A stretch of DNA of 64,000 bases from Kitasatospora aureofaciens (GCF_001188955.3 NZ_JPRF03000025.1:51871-115870); one strand, 5' to 3'. Positions 34,861 to 43,082 are shown, counted from the stretch's first letter. Translations and numbers: made by a program. Notes: generated from the sequence alone by a model not told the origin.

Positions 34861-35112
34861 ATGAAGACCTCGAAGCGCGTTCTCACCGCCCTCGCTCTGA
34901 TGGGCACGGCCTTCGCCGCCACCGCCTCCTCGGCCGGTTCTGCCTACGCCCTCGCGGGCATCGGGGAGGGGCCGGGCGGTCTGCTGGCGGCGCCCGGATT
35001 CCTGTTCGCGGACACCGTCACCGGGGGTTCGCTGCCGGTCGGGCAGAGCCAGATCGGCAGCCTGGCGGACCAGGCGGTCAAGGACAGGATGAAGGAGGCC
35101 AAGGGCCACTGA
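34861..35112 (+). CDS. Small secreted protein
   Basis: 83 aa. A clear signal peptide (KTSKRVLTALALMGTAFAATASSAGSAYA) with an AYA cleavage site leaves about 53 residues, Gly-rich and cysteine-free: LAGIGEGPGGLLAAPGFLFADTVTGGSLPVGQ then a charged C-terminal helix LADQAVKDRMKEAKGH. Not a chaplin or rodlin by pattern. The ribosome site is poor. The intergenic DNA before it (34654-34860) is A/T-richer than average and divergent from the propeller gene. Confidence 0.7.
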   Translation: MKTSKRVLTALALMGTAFAATASSAGSAYALAGIGEGPGGLLAAPGFLFADTVTGGSLPVGQSQIGSLADQAVKDRMKEAKGH

Positions 35113-35130
35113 CGCCCGGTCGCCCCGCCG

Positions 35131-37632
35131 TTATTCGTCGAGTTCCGCGACGCCGGTGATGCGGTGGAGGGCGAACGTGCGGAGTTCGTCGGCGTGGTGG
35201 TCGAAGGCGGTGACGAAGCCGCCTTCGACCTTGACCGGGTCGATGATGCGCTGGCTGGCGATGCCCTCGGCGTTGAGGTAGCCGATCCACATCCGCTCGC
35301 CGAGGAGGACGGCCGTCTGGAGGGCGGCGAGGGTCTCGGCGGCGGCCGTGCGGGGGAGCTGGCGCGGGTCCGGGGTGGGCTCGCGGCGGGAGGCGGTGGC
35401 GGCGCGGTCGCCGGCTCGGATGGCTTTGACGGCGGCGGCGAGGAGGGTGTCGTCGGGGACGGGCGGGCCGTCGGGGACGGGCGTGGGGGCGGTGCGGGGC
35501 GGGGTGCGGTGGCTGTCCGGCCGGGTGATCAGGACGTCGCCCTCGGCGGATTCGGCGGCCGGGGCGTAGCCCATGGTGCGCAGCGCGGCGAGCAGGACGT
35601 CCGGCGCGGCCTGGGAGGCGAGGACGGTGGGGGCGAGCAGCCGCAGCCGCAGGTCGGCGGCGCGGCGGTCGGCGAGCACCTCGTTGAGCAGTGCGGGGTC
35701 GTCGCAGCGCAGGTAGGAGGAGGCGGCGCCGACCCGCAGGATGCCGTGCCGGCGGGCGACGTCGTCGATCAGGTAGGAGAGTGGCTGGGGCACGGGCGTG
35801 CGGCTGTGCCGGTCCAGGAAGGTCTGCAGGTCGGCGGCGGTGCGCCCGGCGTCCAGGGCGCGGCGGACGGAGGTGGGGGTGAACCGGTAGACGGTGGCGC
35901 CGCCCTTGGACTCGATGTCGGCGCACAGGGCGAGCGCCTGGGCGAGCGGGGTGAGCAGCGGGCCGGGGGCGATCGCGGTGAGGTCCGGCTGGAGGATCAC
36001 GTGGTCCAGCGGCTGCGGCAGCAGCGGGGCGAGCACCTCGGCCGGGTCGGACTCGGCGGTGAGCAGGGCTCGGGCGGGGGCGGCGAGGGCGCCGCGGCCG
36101 GTGATGCCGAGGAGTTCGGCCTCGGCGAGGGTCCAGGTGGTGAGGTCGTCGCGCAGTTCGCGGCCGTCCGGGCCGGTGGGGCCGCCGCGCAGCGGGCGCT
36201 GCCAGCGCAGGGTGGGCAGCAGTTCCTCGGCGGTGGCCGGGGTGCCGGGCGGGAGTTCGGCGAGCAGGGCGAGGGCGGCGCGGCGCACGGACGGGGCGAG
36301 GGTGCGGTCCAGTTCGGGGCCGAGCGCGGCGCGCGGCTTGCCCTTGCCGTCCGGGGTGCCGGTGAGGGCGGGGACGCGGGTGGCGGCGAGCCAGGCGCGG
36401 GCCAGGACGGACCAGCGCTCGGCGGTGTCCAGCTGCAGCCAGCTGTCGTACCCCGGGGTCGGCGCCCAGCACTCGTCGGCTTCGCCGTCGGGGGCCAGCA
36501 GGCCCGCGGTGTAGGCGAGTTCGAGCCAGAAGGCGGCCTGCTGCTCGGTGGTCTCCAGGGTCTGGGCGGCGCGCTTGAGGTCCCGTACGCCGAGGCCGCC
36601 GGCCCGCAGGGTGGGCGGCGGGGTGAGGCCCCAGGCCTCCAGCAGTTCTTCGACGGTCTTGACGGCGGTGTGCGCCTGCCCGGCCGCGGCGCTGTCCACA
36701 GCCTGTGGATCGCGCGGGGGAGCGGCGGGTGCGGGCTCGGGCTGGAGCGGTTCGACGGTGCGGTGGGTGCGGCCGCCGCGCAGGTGGAGGGCCAGTTCGC
36801 GCGGCAGCACGACGCTGCCCGGGCTGGTCGGCAGCAGCAGCCCGCGGGCGAGCAGCCATTCGACCGGGCTCTGCGCGTCCTCGGCGGTGACCGGGCGGGT
36901 GGCGTCCGGGACGGTGCCGGTGGGCGGGCCCCAGACCAGCCGGTCCAGCAGTCGCAGCGCGGGCTCGGGGGCGGTGTCGAGCAGCGCGGCGCAGCGGGCG
37001 CGGTCGCTGAGCAGGGCGGTCAGGGCGGCGACGGCGGTGACCGGGTCCGGGGTGGCGGGCTGCCCGGCGGAGGCGAGCAGCTGCTGCAGCCGGGCCGGGG
37101 ACATGCCGGTGGTGGCCTCGGCGAGGGTGGGGCCGAGGCCGGTGCGGCCGGGGTTGGCGGCGGTCGGGGCGAGCGCCTCGCGGACGGCGAGGACCAGCCG
37201 CAGGCCGTTGTCCGGGCCCCAGAGCAGTGCCCGGTCGCGCAGGGTGGCGACGGCGCGGGGCAGGGCGGCGGCGACGGCGGACCGGTCGGCCGGGGTGAGC
37301 GGGGTGGCGCCGGGGTGCGGCTTGACCTTGGACGGGCCGGTCAGCAGGGTGCGTACGGTGGCCAGGCCGGTGCCGTCGGGGCAGGTCGCCAGTGCCTCGG
37401 CGACCTGGAGGGTGAACCGGTCGAGCCGTTCCAGGGCGCGCAGCGCGGAGGCGCGGGAGGAGAGCCGGGCGGACAGCTGGGTGAGGTCGCCGGGGACGGG
37501 GTTCAGCAGGTCGGGGCGGGACCGGAGCAGGGCGGCGATCGCGTCGTCGGGGCGGGCGCGCAGCTCCTCGGCGAGGGTGCGCGGGCCGGCGGACGTCCTG
37601 CCTTGGCGTTGGGGGCCCTGCTGTGTGGTCAT
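35131..37632 (-). CDS. Helicase-associated-domain protein (XPB partner-like), with C-terminal WYL-like region
   Basis: 833 aa. Ala/Leu/Arg-rich throughout. N-terminal LAEELRARPDDAIAALLRSRPDLLNPVPGDLTQLSARLSSRASALRALERLDRFTLQVAEALA is the start of the actinobacterial helicase-associated family. A middle part carries LPQPLDHVILQPDLTAIAPGPLLTPLAQALALCADIESKGGATVYRFTPTSVRRALDAG (Helicase_C_3-type). The end, ERMWIGYLNAEGIASQRIIDPVKVEGGFVTAFDHHADELRTFALHRITGV, is WYL-like. There is no ATPase motif. It is normally found near the XPB-type helicase, and here it is separated from it by the secreted-protein islet. Confidence 0.85.
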   Translation of the reverse strand: MTTQQGPQRQGRTSAGPRTLAEELRARPDDAIAALLRSRPDLLNPVPGDLTQLSARLSSRASALRALERLDRFTLQVAEALATCPDGTGLATVRTLLTGPSKVKPHPGATPLTPADRSAVAAALPRAVATLRDRALLWGPDNGLRLVLAVREALAPTAANPGRTGLGPTLAEATTGMSPARLQQLLASAGQPATPDPVTAVAALTALLSDRARCAALLDTAPEPALRLLDRLVWGPPTGTVPDATRPVTAEDAQSPVEWLLARGLLLPTSPGSVVLPRELALHLRGGRTHRTVEPLQPEPAPAAPPRDPQAVDSAAAGQAHTAVKTVEELLEAWGLTPPPTLRAGGLGVRDLKRAAQTLETTEQQAAFWLELAYTAGLLAPDGEADECWAPTPGYDSWLQLDTAERWSVLARAWLAATRVPALTGTPDGKGKPRAALGPELDRTLAPSVRRAALALLAELPPGTPATAEELLPTLRWQRPLRGGPTGPDGRELRDDLTTWTLAEAELLGITGRGALAAPARALLTAESDPAEVLAPLLPQPLDHVILQPDLTAIAPGPLLTPLAQALALCADIESKGGATVYRFTPTSVRRALDAGRTAADLQTFLDRHSRTPVPQPLSYLIDDVARRHGILRVGAASSYLRCDDPALLNEVLADRRAADLRLRLLAPTVLASQAAPDVLLAALRTMGYAPAAESAEGDVLITRPDSHRTPPRTAPTPVPDGPPVPDDTLLAAAVKAIRAGDRAATASRREPTPDPRQLPRTAAAETLAALQTAVLLGERMWIGYLNAEGIASQRIIDPVKVEGGFVTAFDHHADELRTFALHRITGVAELDE

Positions 37633-37828
37633 TCGACCTAGGTTAGTCGGGAGCGCGGACGAGGGGGTGCGCTCGTACGCGGGGCCGCACCCGCGGACGA
37701 CGGTGGCGGTCACGGTGGCCGCGATGGACTCGCGCGGGCGGGGCACGGTGGGTACCGTCACGGCCGAGGGCGGTTCGGTGGGCGGCCGCGCTCTCCATGG
37801 GCGGGCCGGGCGAGGCGGGGTGTCGGTG

Positions 37829-38674
37829 ATGACGGACGGCGAGTGGTGGCGCAAGAGCGGGCCGTGGAGCGAGCGGGCGGGGGCGTCGGGGTCGCCCGGC
37901 GAGTCCGCTTCTTCTCCCGCTTCTTCGGCTGAGGCGTCAGCGGGCGGACCGGCCGAGGACAGCGTGTACGGCCCCCCGGCCGCGTCCGGCGCGACGGGCG
38001 GCATCCCGAACGTGTCGCTGGACCTGCCGGGCGTCGCCGGTCCCGGGGGCGGCTCGGAGGTGATCCCGCCGCCGACGGTGCAGAGTTCGAGCCCGTGGAC
38101 GATGACGATGCTCGACTTCTCTGACGCGCCGCAGCCCGCGCCCGGGCCGATTCCGGACCAGCGCGCGGCCGAGGAGGCGGCGCAGCAGCAGGCGGCCGCG
38201 CCGGCCGGTGCACAGCCGTCGAGCCCGAAGCGGCAGCGGAAGGCGAAGGCGAAGGCCAGGGCCGGTGCCAAGGCCGCGCCCGCCGCCGGAACGGGTTCGG
38301 CCAAGGGCGCGCGCAAGCCGTCCCCGCTGATCCTGCTGTCCTGCGGTCTGCTGGTCGGCGGCGCGGTGTCCGGGTTCTTCCCGGCCATGCTGGCGGGCTG
38401 GGGCCTCGGCTACCTGACCCGGCAGCTCTCGGACCTGATGCGCAAGTTCGTGATCCTGGGAATCCCGCTGATCGCGATGAGCGCGACCACCCTGTTCGCG
38501 ATGAACCACGCCAAGCAGGCCGGCGGCGCGGGCGGGGGCGCCGTCCAACCCGGCTCCCCGCTGGGTCAGTTCAGCTGGTCGATGGCGCCGGGCGTGCTGC
38601 GTACGGCCGCCGTGGCGACGGCGGTGGTCCTGCTGCTGCTCGGCCTGCGCCGCCGCCCGCCGCAGCAGGGCTGA
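37829..38674 (+). CDS. Membrane protein with disordered N-terminal tail
   Basis: 281 aa. About 145 residues of low-complexity Ser/Gly/Ala/Pro sequence are followed by a Lys/Arg/Ala-rich stretch (PKRQRKAKAKARAGAKAAPA) and then three membrane segments (PLILLSCGLLVGGAVSGFFPAMLAGWGLGYL, FVILGIPLIAMSATTLFAM, VLRTAAVATAVVLLLLGLRR). ATG 37829 or GTG 37820/37826 are possible starts. Divergent from the helicase-associated gene. Function unknown. Confidence 0.65.
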   Translation: MTDGEWWRKSGPWSERAGASGSPGESASSPASSAEASAGGPAEDSVYGPPAASGATGGIPNVSLDLPGVAGPGGGSEVIPPPTVQSSSPWTMTMLDFSDAPQPAPGPIPDQRAAEEAAQQQAAAPAGAQPSSPKRQRKAKAKARAGAKAAPAAGTGSAKGARKPSPLILLSCGLLVGGAVSGFFPAMLAGWGLGYLTRQLSDLMRKFVILGIPLIAMSATTLFAMNHAKQAGGAGGGAVQPGSPLGQFSWSMAPGVLRTAAVATAVVLLLLGLRRRPPQQG

Positions 38675-38686
38675 GGCTTCCGACGC

Positions 38687-39559
38687 TCAACGTCCGTGTG
38701 TCGCCGACATGCTGAGGATGCCGGCGAGGACGGCGGCCGGGTCGTCGGTGGGCAGCGCGTGCCCGGCGCCGGGGACGACCTCGACCCGGGCGGCCGGGGC
38801 GAGCCGGTGCAGCCGCTCGGAGACGGTCCGGGGGTCGTTCAGGGCGCTGCGCTCGCCGAGCAGGAAGAGCGCGGGGGCGCTCAGGCGGCTCAGTTGTTCG
38901 TCGCCGAGGGTGTCGGCCAGGGGCAGGCGGCGGCGGAAGCCCATGGATGCGCGCATCAGGGTCATCAGCTCGGTCTCCAGGACGGCGCTGTTGCCGACCG
39001 CCCCGGCCAGTCGGGGCCGGAGCGGGCGCGGGGCGAGGGCGGCGAGGCCGCCGAGGACGAGCCAGGTGTAGAAGCGCCGTCCGGCGTCGGCGAGGCCCGC
39101 CGGGTCGACCAGGGTGAGGGCGGCGGTCCGTCCGGGGTGGCGGATCTGGTGGTGGAGGGCGATCCAGCCGCCGTAGGAGCAGCCGACCACGTGGGCGGCC
39201 GGGACGTCGAGGGCGGCGAGCAGGTCCTCCAGCCAGTCGGCGGCGTCGTGGCCGCCCTCGATGGGGGCGCTCTGCACGCTGGCGCCGGGTTCGCCGAGGG
39301 TGTCCACGGCGAGGACGGGGTGGTGCTCGGCCAGGGGCTCGACGTACGCGTGCCACATCAGGGCGTTGCCGCCGGAGCCGGGGAGCAGCACGATCGGCTG
39401 CCCGTGCGCGGGGCCGGTGCGGTGGACGCGGGTGGTGCCGAAGCGGGTCGGCACGTCGAGCGGGGTGCGCCGCCCGGGCCAGAGCTGGGTGAAGGCGTGC
39501 TCGTACGCGGCGCGGAAGCGGGCTTCGGCCTTGCCGTTCCTGAACTCGCTGATTCGCAT
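38687..39559 (-). CDS. Alpha/beta-hydrolase
   Basis: 290 aa. Nucleophile elbow HVVGCSYGGWIALHH (Ser near residue 128), oxyanion region VLLPGSGGNALMWHAYVEPLAEHHPVLAVDTLGEPGAS, and catalytic His in VPGAGHALPTDDP. Substrate unknown. The start codon ATG (39559) lies inside the TetR operator, so its promoter must fire very close to or within it and the mRNA probably has almost no leader. Divergent from the tetR gene that presumably controls it. Confidence 0.9.
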   Translation of the reverse strand: MRISEFRNGKAEARFRAAYEHAFTQLWPGRRTPLDVPTRFGTTRVHRTGPAHGQPIVLLPGSGGNALMWHAYVEPLAEHHPVLAVDTLGEPGASVQSAPIEGGHDAADWLEDLLAALDVPAAHVVGCSYGGWIALHHQIRHPGRTAALTLVDPAGLADAGRRFYTWLVLGGLAALAPRPLRPRLAGAVGNSAVLETELMTLMRASMGFRRRLPLADTLGDEQLSRLSAPALFLLGERSALNDPRTVSERLHRLAPAARVEVVPGAGHALPTDDPAAVLAGILSMSATHGR

Positions 39560-39596
39560 GGTACAGATGTATCACATGCATGATACGTGTGTACCA
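39559..39596. promoter_or_regulatory. TetR operator (38-bp inverted repeat)
   Basis: Arms TGGTACAGATGTATCA and TGATACGTGTGTACCA (14 of 16 paired positions) flank a 6-nt centre CATGCA. It lies between the divergent hydrolase and tetR genes, overlapping the hydrolase start codon. The size and symmetry fit a site bound by two TetR dimers. Confidence 0.85.
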
Positions 39597-39638
39597 AGAG
39601 ACTGGGACCTCGGGAGAGGGAGAGGGAGAGGGCGGGCC

Positions 39639-40232
39639 GTGGCCGAGAAGGTCGACCATGAGGAGCGCCGGCGGCAGATCGCCGAGGCCCTGCTGCGCAT
39701 CGCGGACACCGAGGGCCTGCAGTCGGCCAGCATGCGGGCGGTCGCGACCGAGGCGGGCGTCTCGCTGCGCCTCGTGCAGTACTACTTCACGACCAAGCAG
39801 GGCCTGCTGCTGGACGCCCTGGCCCGGCTCGGTGCCCAGCTCCAGGCCCGGATGGAACGCTGGATCGGCGAGGCGCGCGCCCCCCGGGAGGTGGTGACGG
39901 CGGTCCTGTCCTGCATCCTGCCGACCGATGCCGAGAGCCGCCGGATCACGCGCACCTACGCGGCGTACTACGCGCTGGTGCTCAGCGACCCCGAAGTGCT
40001 GGAGAAGCAGGCCGCGCAGCCTCCGGTCGTGCTGGAGGGCTTCCTGGTCAAGCAGTTGCGCGCCGCCCAGGAGGCCGGCGGGATCGCGCCGGAGCGGGAC
40101 GTCGAGATGGCGGCCGCCGGGCTGCTGGCGATGGTCAACGGGCTCGGCTCCAGCGTCCTCGGCGGCCAGCGCACCGGCGAGCAGGCATTGGCGGTCCTCA
40201 GCCACCACCTCGACGAACTGTTCCGCCCGTGA
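39639..40232 (+). CDS. TetR-family transcriptional regulator
   Basis: 197 aa from GTG 39639; GAGAGGGAGAGGGAGAGGGC precedes it as a run of ribosome-site-like repeats. HTH in residues about 10-55: EERRRQIAEALLRIADTEGLQSASMRAVATEAGVSLRLVQYYFTTKQGLLLDAL. The ligand domain is of the TetR_C_6 type (VLEKQAAQPPVVLEGFLVKQLRAAQ...). It likely represses itself and the divergent hydrolase through the inverted repeat at 39559-39596. Confidence 0.92.
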   Translation: MAEKVDHEERRRQIAEALLRIADTEGLQSASMRAVATEAGVSLRLVQYYFTTKQGLLLDALARLGAQLQARMERWIGEARAPREVVTAVLSCILPTDAESRRITRTYAAYYALVLSDPEVLEKQAAQPPVVLEGFLVKQLRAAQEAGGIAPERDVEMAAAGLLAMVNGLGSSVLGGQRTGEQALAVLSHHLDELFRP

Positions 40233-40247
40233 TGTCTTCCCGTCGGC

Positions 40248-40290
40248 GCCGGGACCGGGAAGTCGGACCCGCCGACTTCCTGCTCCCGGC
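40248..40290 (+). terminator. Terminator hairpin of the GGAAGTCGG family
   Basis: Inner stem GGAAGTCGG/CCGACTTCC with a 5-nt loop, and outer stem GCCGGGA/TCCCGGC. Follows tetR. Confidence 0.75.
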
Positions 40291-40414
40291 CGCTCGTCCC
40301 CCTGCTGGCGACGGGGCCGGGGGGCGGCCCCCGTCGCCACCAGGGGGCTAACACCCCTACGGGACGGGTGCTTTCCCCGTTCTTCGGGCCCGCCCGGCGG
40401 ACCAGACTCGAGGC

Positions 40415-41485
40415 ATGCCCACACAGTCCGTGACGATGACCAAGGCCGCTCCCGAGGTCCTGCGGGCCACCGCCCCGCAGCCGGGGGCCGGCGGCAGCGA
40501 CTTCGCCCAGCTGAGCCGCCGGATAGCCGCCGAGGGCCTGCTCGACCGGCGCCCCGGCTACTACACCGTCCGCGCGGGCCTGGTGCTCGCCGCGTTCCTC
40601 GGCGGCTTCTACGCCCTGTTCGCGCTGGGCGACACCTGGTGGCAGCTCGGCCTGGCGGCCGCGATGTCCGCCGTCTTCGCCCAGGTCGGCCTGCTGTCAC
40701 ACGACCTGGCGCACCGCCAGGTGTTCAGCAGACGGCTGCCGAGCGAGATCGGCGGCCGGATCGCCGCCAACCTGATGATGGGCATGAGCTACGGCTGGTG
40801 GATGAACAAGCACACCCGCCACCACGCCAACCCCAACCACGAGGAGCGGGACCCGGACGTCGCCCCGGACCTCGTCGTGTGGTCGCAGCGGCAGGCCCGG
40901 CAGGCGAGCGGCCTGGCCCGGTTCATCGGCCGCCGCCAGGCCTACCTGTTCTTCCCGTTGCTCCTGCTGGAGGGCCTGAACCTCAGCTTCAACAGCTTCC
41001 GTGCGCTGCGCGGCCCGGCGGTGAAGCGCCCGCTGCTGGAGGGTGCCCTGCTGGTGGTCCACTTCGCGGCCTACTTCGGCCTGGTCCTCGCCGCGCTGCC
41101 GCTCGGCAAGGCGGTCGCCTTCCTCGCCGTGCACCAGGCGCTGCTCGGGGTCTACCTGGGCTGCGCCTTCGCCCCGAACCACAAGGGCATGCTGATGGTG
41201 ACGCCGGAGATGCGGCTCGACTTCCTGCGCCGCCAGGTGCTCACCTCGCGCAACGTGCGCGGCAACGCGGTGCTGGACTCGGTGATGGGCGGCCTCAACT
41301 ACCAGGTGGAGCACCACCTCTTCCCCAGCATGCCGACCCCCGCACTCGGGCGGGCCGCCCGGATCACCCGGGAGTTCTGCGCCGAGAAGGGCATCCCGTA
41401 CTACGAGACCGGCCTGCTCCGCTCGTACCGGGAGATCCTCACCCACCTGCACCGGACGGGCGAGCCGATCCGCTCCGGCGGCTGA
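40415..41485 (+). CDS. Membrane fatty acid desaturase
   Basis: 356 aa. The three histidine boxes of acyl-lipid desaturases are complete: SHDLAHRQ (HDxxH, residue about 96), NKHTRHHANPNHE (HxxHH, about 131) and YQVEHHLFPSMP (QxxHH, about 297). Membrane pairs lie between them (AGLVLAAFLGGFYALFAL, LGLAAAMSAVFAQVGLL, LLVVHFAAYFGLVLAALPLG). The QxxHH third box resembles front-end or delta-6-type desaturases, but bacterial delta-9 types share it. It introduces a double bond using di-iron, oxygen and an electron donor encoded elsewhere. The region before it (40291-40414) holds its promoter; no operator recognised. Confidence 0.93.
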   Translation: MPTQSVTMTKAAPEVLRATAPQPGAGGSDFAQLSRRIAAEGLLDRRPGYYTVRAGLVLAAFLGGFYALFALGDTWWQLGLAAAMSAVFAQVGLLSHDLAHRQVFSRRLPSEIGGRIAANLMMGMSYGWWMNKHTRHHANPNHEERDPDVAPDLVVWSQRQARQASGLARFIGRRQAYLFFPLLLLEGLNLSFNSFRALRGPAVKRPLLEGALLVVHFAAYFGLVLAALPLGKAVAFLAVHQALLGVYLGCAFAPNHKGMLMVTPEMRLDFLRRQVLTSRNVRGNAVLDSVMGGLNYQVEHHLFPSMPTPALGRAARITREFCAEKGIPYYETGLLRSYREILTHLHRTGEPIRSGG

Positions 41486-41605
41486 GGGGCGCTCCCCGCC
41501 GACTCGCCTCGGCCCGCTGGGCCGAAGGTGGGCTGTGTGGCCAGGGCCAGAACTGCACGCCGGCCCGGCCGCCCGCCCGGCCTGACCCGCACCGCCGTTC
41601 CCCGC

Positions 41606-41647
41606 ACCCCGAGCAGTCCCGCCCCGACGGGCGGGACTGCTCGGGGT
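41606..41647. terminator. Bidirectional terminator (19-bp perfect stem)
   Basis: Arms ACCCCGAGCAGTCCCGCCC and complement with a CGAC loop, between the convergent desaturase and methyltransferase genes. Confidence 0.9.
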
Positions 41648-41650
41648 CGG

Positions 41651-42841
41651 TCAGTTCGGGGCAACGGCGCCGGTCCGGACCGGCACCGGGTTGTCGGGGC
41701 CGTCCAGCCACACGGTGTGGCCGTCGGGCGTGACGGTGAGGCCGAAGCGGTCGAAGCCGGGGCGGCCCCGGTCGTCCCACCAGTTCCAGGCGGATTCGAC
41801 TTCGTTCCAGAGGCTGCGGGGGCCGGACTGGACGACCTCGTAGGCGGTGCGGCCGGGCTCCCAGTCGGCGGTGGCCCAGGAGGTGACGGCCGTGTCGTGC
41901 AGCCACAGGGTGTACGTGCCGTCGGCGTAGCGCTCGGTGAGGGGGAAGGCCCCGGGCACCTGCACCCCGACGGCGAACATGGCCAACCAGTCGGCCAGGG
42001 CCTCGGGGGAGAGGGGAGTCGACGACTTCGCTCCGTCGGCCGGCCACGGCCCGGACAGGTACTCCAGGCTGCCGGGGCGGGCGGTGCGCTGTTGGCGCAG
42101 CCGCATGAAGGCGGAGGACCCGACGAACCGGCCGCCGGCCGTGCCGTCGTCGCCGACGACGAGCCGGGCCACGGCCTCCCCGCCGTACTCGGGCCCCCAC
42201 GGGGCGACGATCACGGCGCCGGGCCGGGACTGCGCCACCCAGGCGTACGGGATCCGGCGCACCGAACAGGTCGCGATCACCCGGTCGAAGGGCGCGCCGT
42301 CGGGGTGGCCGTCCGCGCCCTCGCCGACCACGAGCGTCGGCGAGTACCCGGCGCGTGCGAGCCGGTGCCGGGCTTCGGCGGCGGTGTCCTCGTCCACCTC
42401 GATGGTGAAGACCTCGTCGGAGCCCACGCGCCGGGAGAGCAGGGCGGCGTTCCAGCCCGTGCCGGTGCCGATCTCCAGCACTCGGTGGCCGTCGCCGACG
42501 TCCAGGGCGGCGAGCATCGAGAACACCATGGTGGGCATGGAGTTGGAGGAGGTGGGCATCGTGCCCCGGCCGAAGCCGGTGTGGTCGCCGTCGTCCCACT
42601 GGGTGGTGAGGGGGACGTCGGAGTAGACGGCCTTCCACCAGGCGGCCGGGTCGGCGTGCCGGTTCACGGCCTCGCCCTGGCGCACGCCGTCCGCCTGGCC
42701 GGGCCAGACGAGGGCCGGGACGAACCAGTGTCGGGGAACGGCGTGGTAGGCGGTCAGCCAGTTGGGGGCGAGGGACCCGTTCGCGATGAGCGCGGAGGCC
42801 AGCCGGGCCCGACCGGCCTCCGCTTCGTGCTGCTCGATCAC
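41651..42841 (-). CDS. Protein-L-isoaspartate-O-methyltransferase-like enzyme of the RiPP-maturation type
   Basis: 396 aa from GTG 42841. PCMT-type pattern: AYHAVPRHWFVPAL (residues about 31-44), TSSNSMPTMVFSMLAAL (98-113), SAM motif I RVLEIGTGTGWNAALLSRRVG (120-140), FTIEVDEDTAAEARHRLARAGYSP, and the post-motif PFDRVIATCSVRRIPYAWVAQSRPGAVIVAPWG. An extra C-terminal region of about 150 residues rich in Trp follows, ending in WNEVESAWNWWDDRGRPGFDRFGLTVTPDGHTVWLDGPDN. This length and layout match the methyltransferases found in ATP-grasp (graspetide), FxLD-type and imiditide RiPP clusters rather than repair PIMTs (about 210 aa). It follows a 52-codon peptide gene by 3 bp, so both are translated together. 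No ATP-grasp or lanthipeptide synthetase gene is nearby. Confidence 0.88.
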   Translation of the reverse strand: MIEQHEAEAGRARLASALIANGSLAPNWLTAYHAVPRHWFVPALVWPGQADGVRQGEAVNRHADPAAWWKAVYSDVPLTTQWDDGDHTGFGRGTMPTSSNSMPTMVFSMLAALDVGDGHRVLEIGTGTGWNAALLSRRVGSDEVFTIEVDEDTAAEARHRLARAGYSPTLVVGEGADGHPDGAPFDRVIATCSVRRIPYAWVAQSRPGAVIVAPWGPEYGGEAVARLVVGDDGTAGGRFVGSSAFMRLRQQRTARPGSLEYLSGPWPADGAKSSTPLSPEALADWLAMFAVGVQVPGAFPLTERYADGTYTLWLHDTAVTSWATADWEPGRTAYEVVQSGPRSLWNEVESAWNWWDDRGRPGFDRFGLTVTPDGHTVWLDGPDNPVPVRTGAVAPN

Positions 42842-42844
42842 CTG

Positions 42845-43003
42845 TCAGCGACCCGACGCCGGGCCGCTGCCGTCCGAGGTGTTGCCGCCCTCGTCGCTGC
42901 CGCCGCCACCGTGCTTGTTGCCGCTGCTGGAGTCGTCCTGCTGGCTGCCGCCGCTGCCGGAGCCGGATCCGCCGCCGTGCTTGCCGTCGCTGAACGCGGG
43001 CAT
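42845..43003 (-). CDS. Gly/Ser/Asp-rich peptide, candidate substrate of the downstream methyltransferase
   Basis: 52 aa, start ATG 43003 with a strong AAAGGGGAAA ribosome site. It begins MPAFSDGKHGGGSGS and contains a second copy of the KHGGGG unit (residues 30-35), then SDEGG, NTSDGSG and a C-terminal PASGR. There are five Asp, two Asn, no Cys and no Thr/Ser-rich lanthipeptide core. Two Asp-Gly steps (6-7, 44-45) are the classic sites where aspartimide and isoaspartate form, exactly what a PIMT-like enzyme acts on. The 3-bp gap to the methyltransferase gene indicates a fixed pairing. A RiPP precursor is the leading interpretation; an uncleaved substrate or chaperoned small protein is also possible. 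Confidence 0.75.
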   Translation of the reverse strand: MPAFSDGKHGGGSGSGSGGSQQDDSSSGNKHGGGGSDEGGNTSDGSGPASGR

Positions 43004-43082
43004 GTGTTTCCCCTTTCGGAGGCGGCGCCGACCGCCGCCCTCGACCAGCACGGTAGGGGGACGGGAAGTGCGGAGGAGCGGC

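Noticed and set aside
41651..43003. Lanthipeptide or graspetide cluster around the methyltransferase
   Set aside because: No LanM/LanC, ATP-grasp, or FxLD-type precursor is visible within the window, and the peptide has no Cys. A stand-alone methyltransferase pair fits better.
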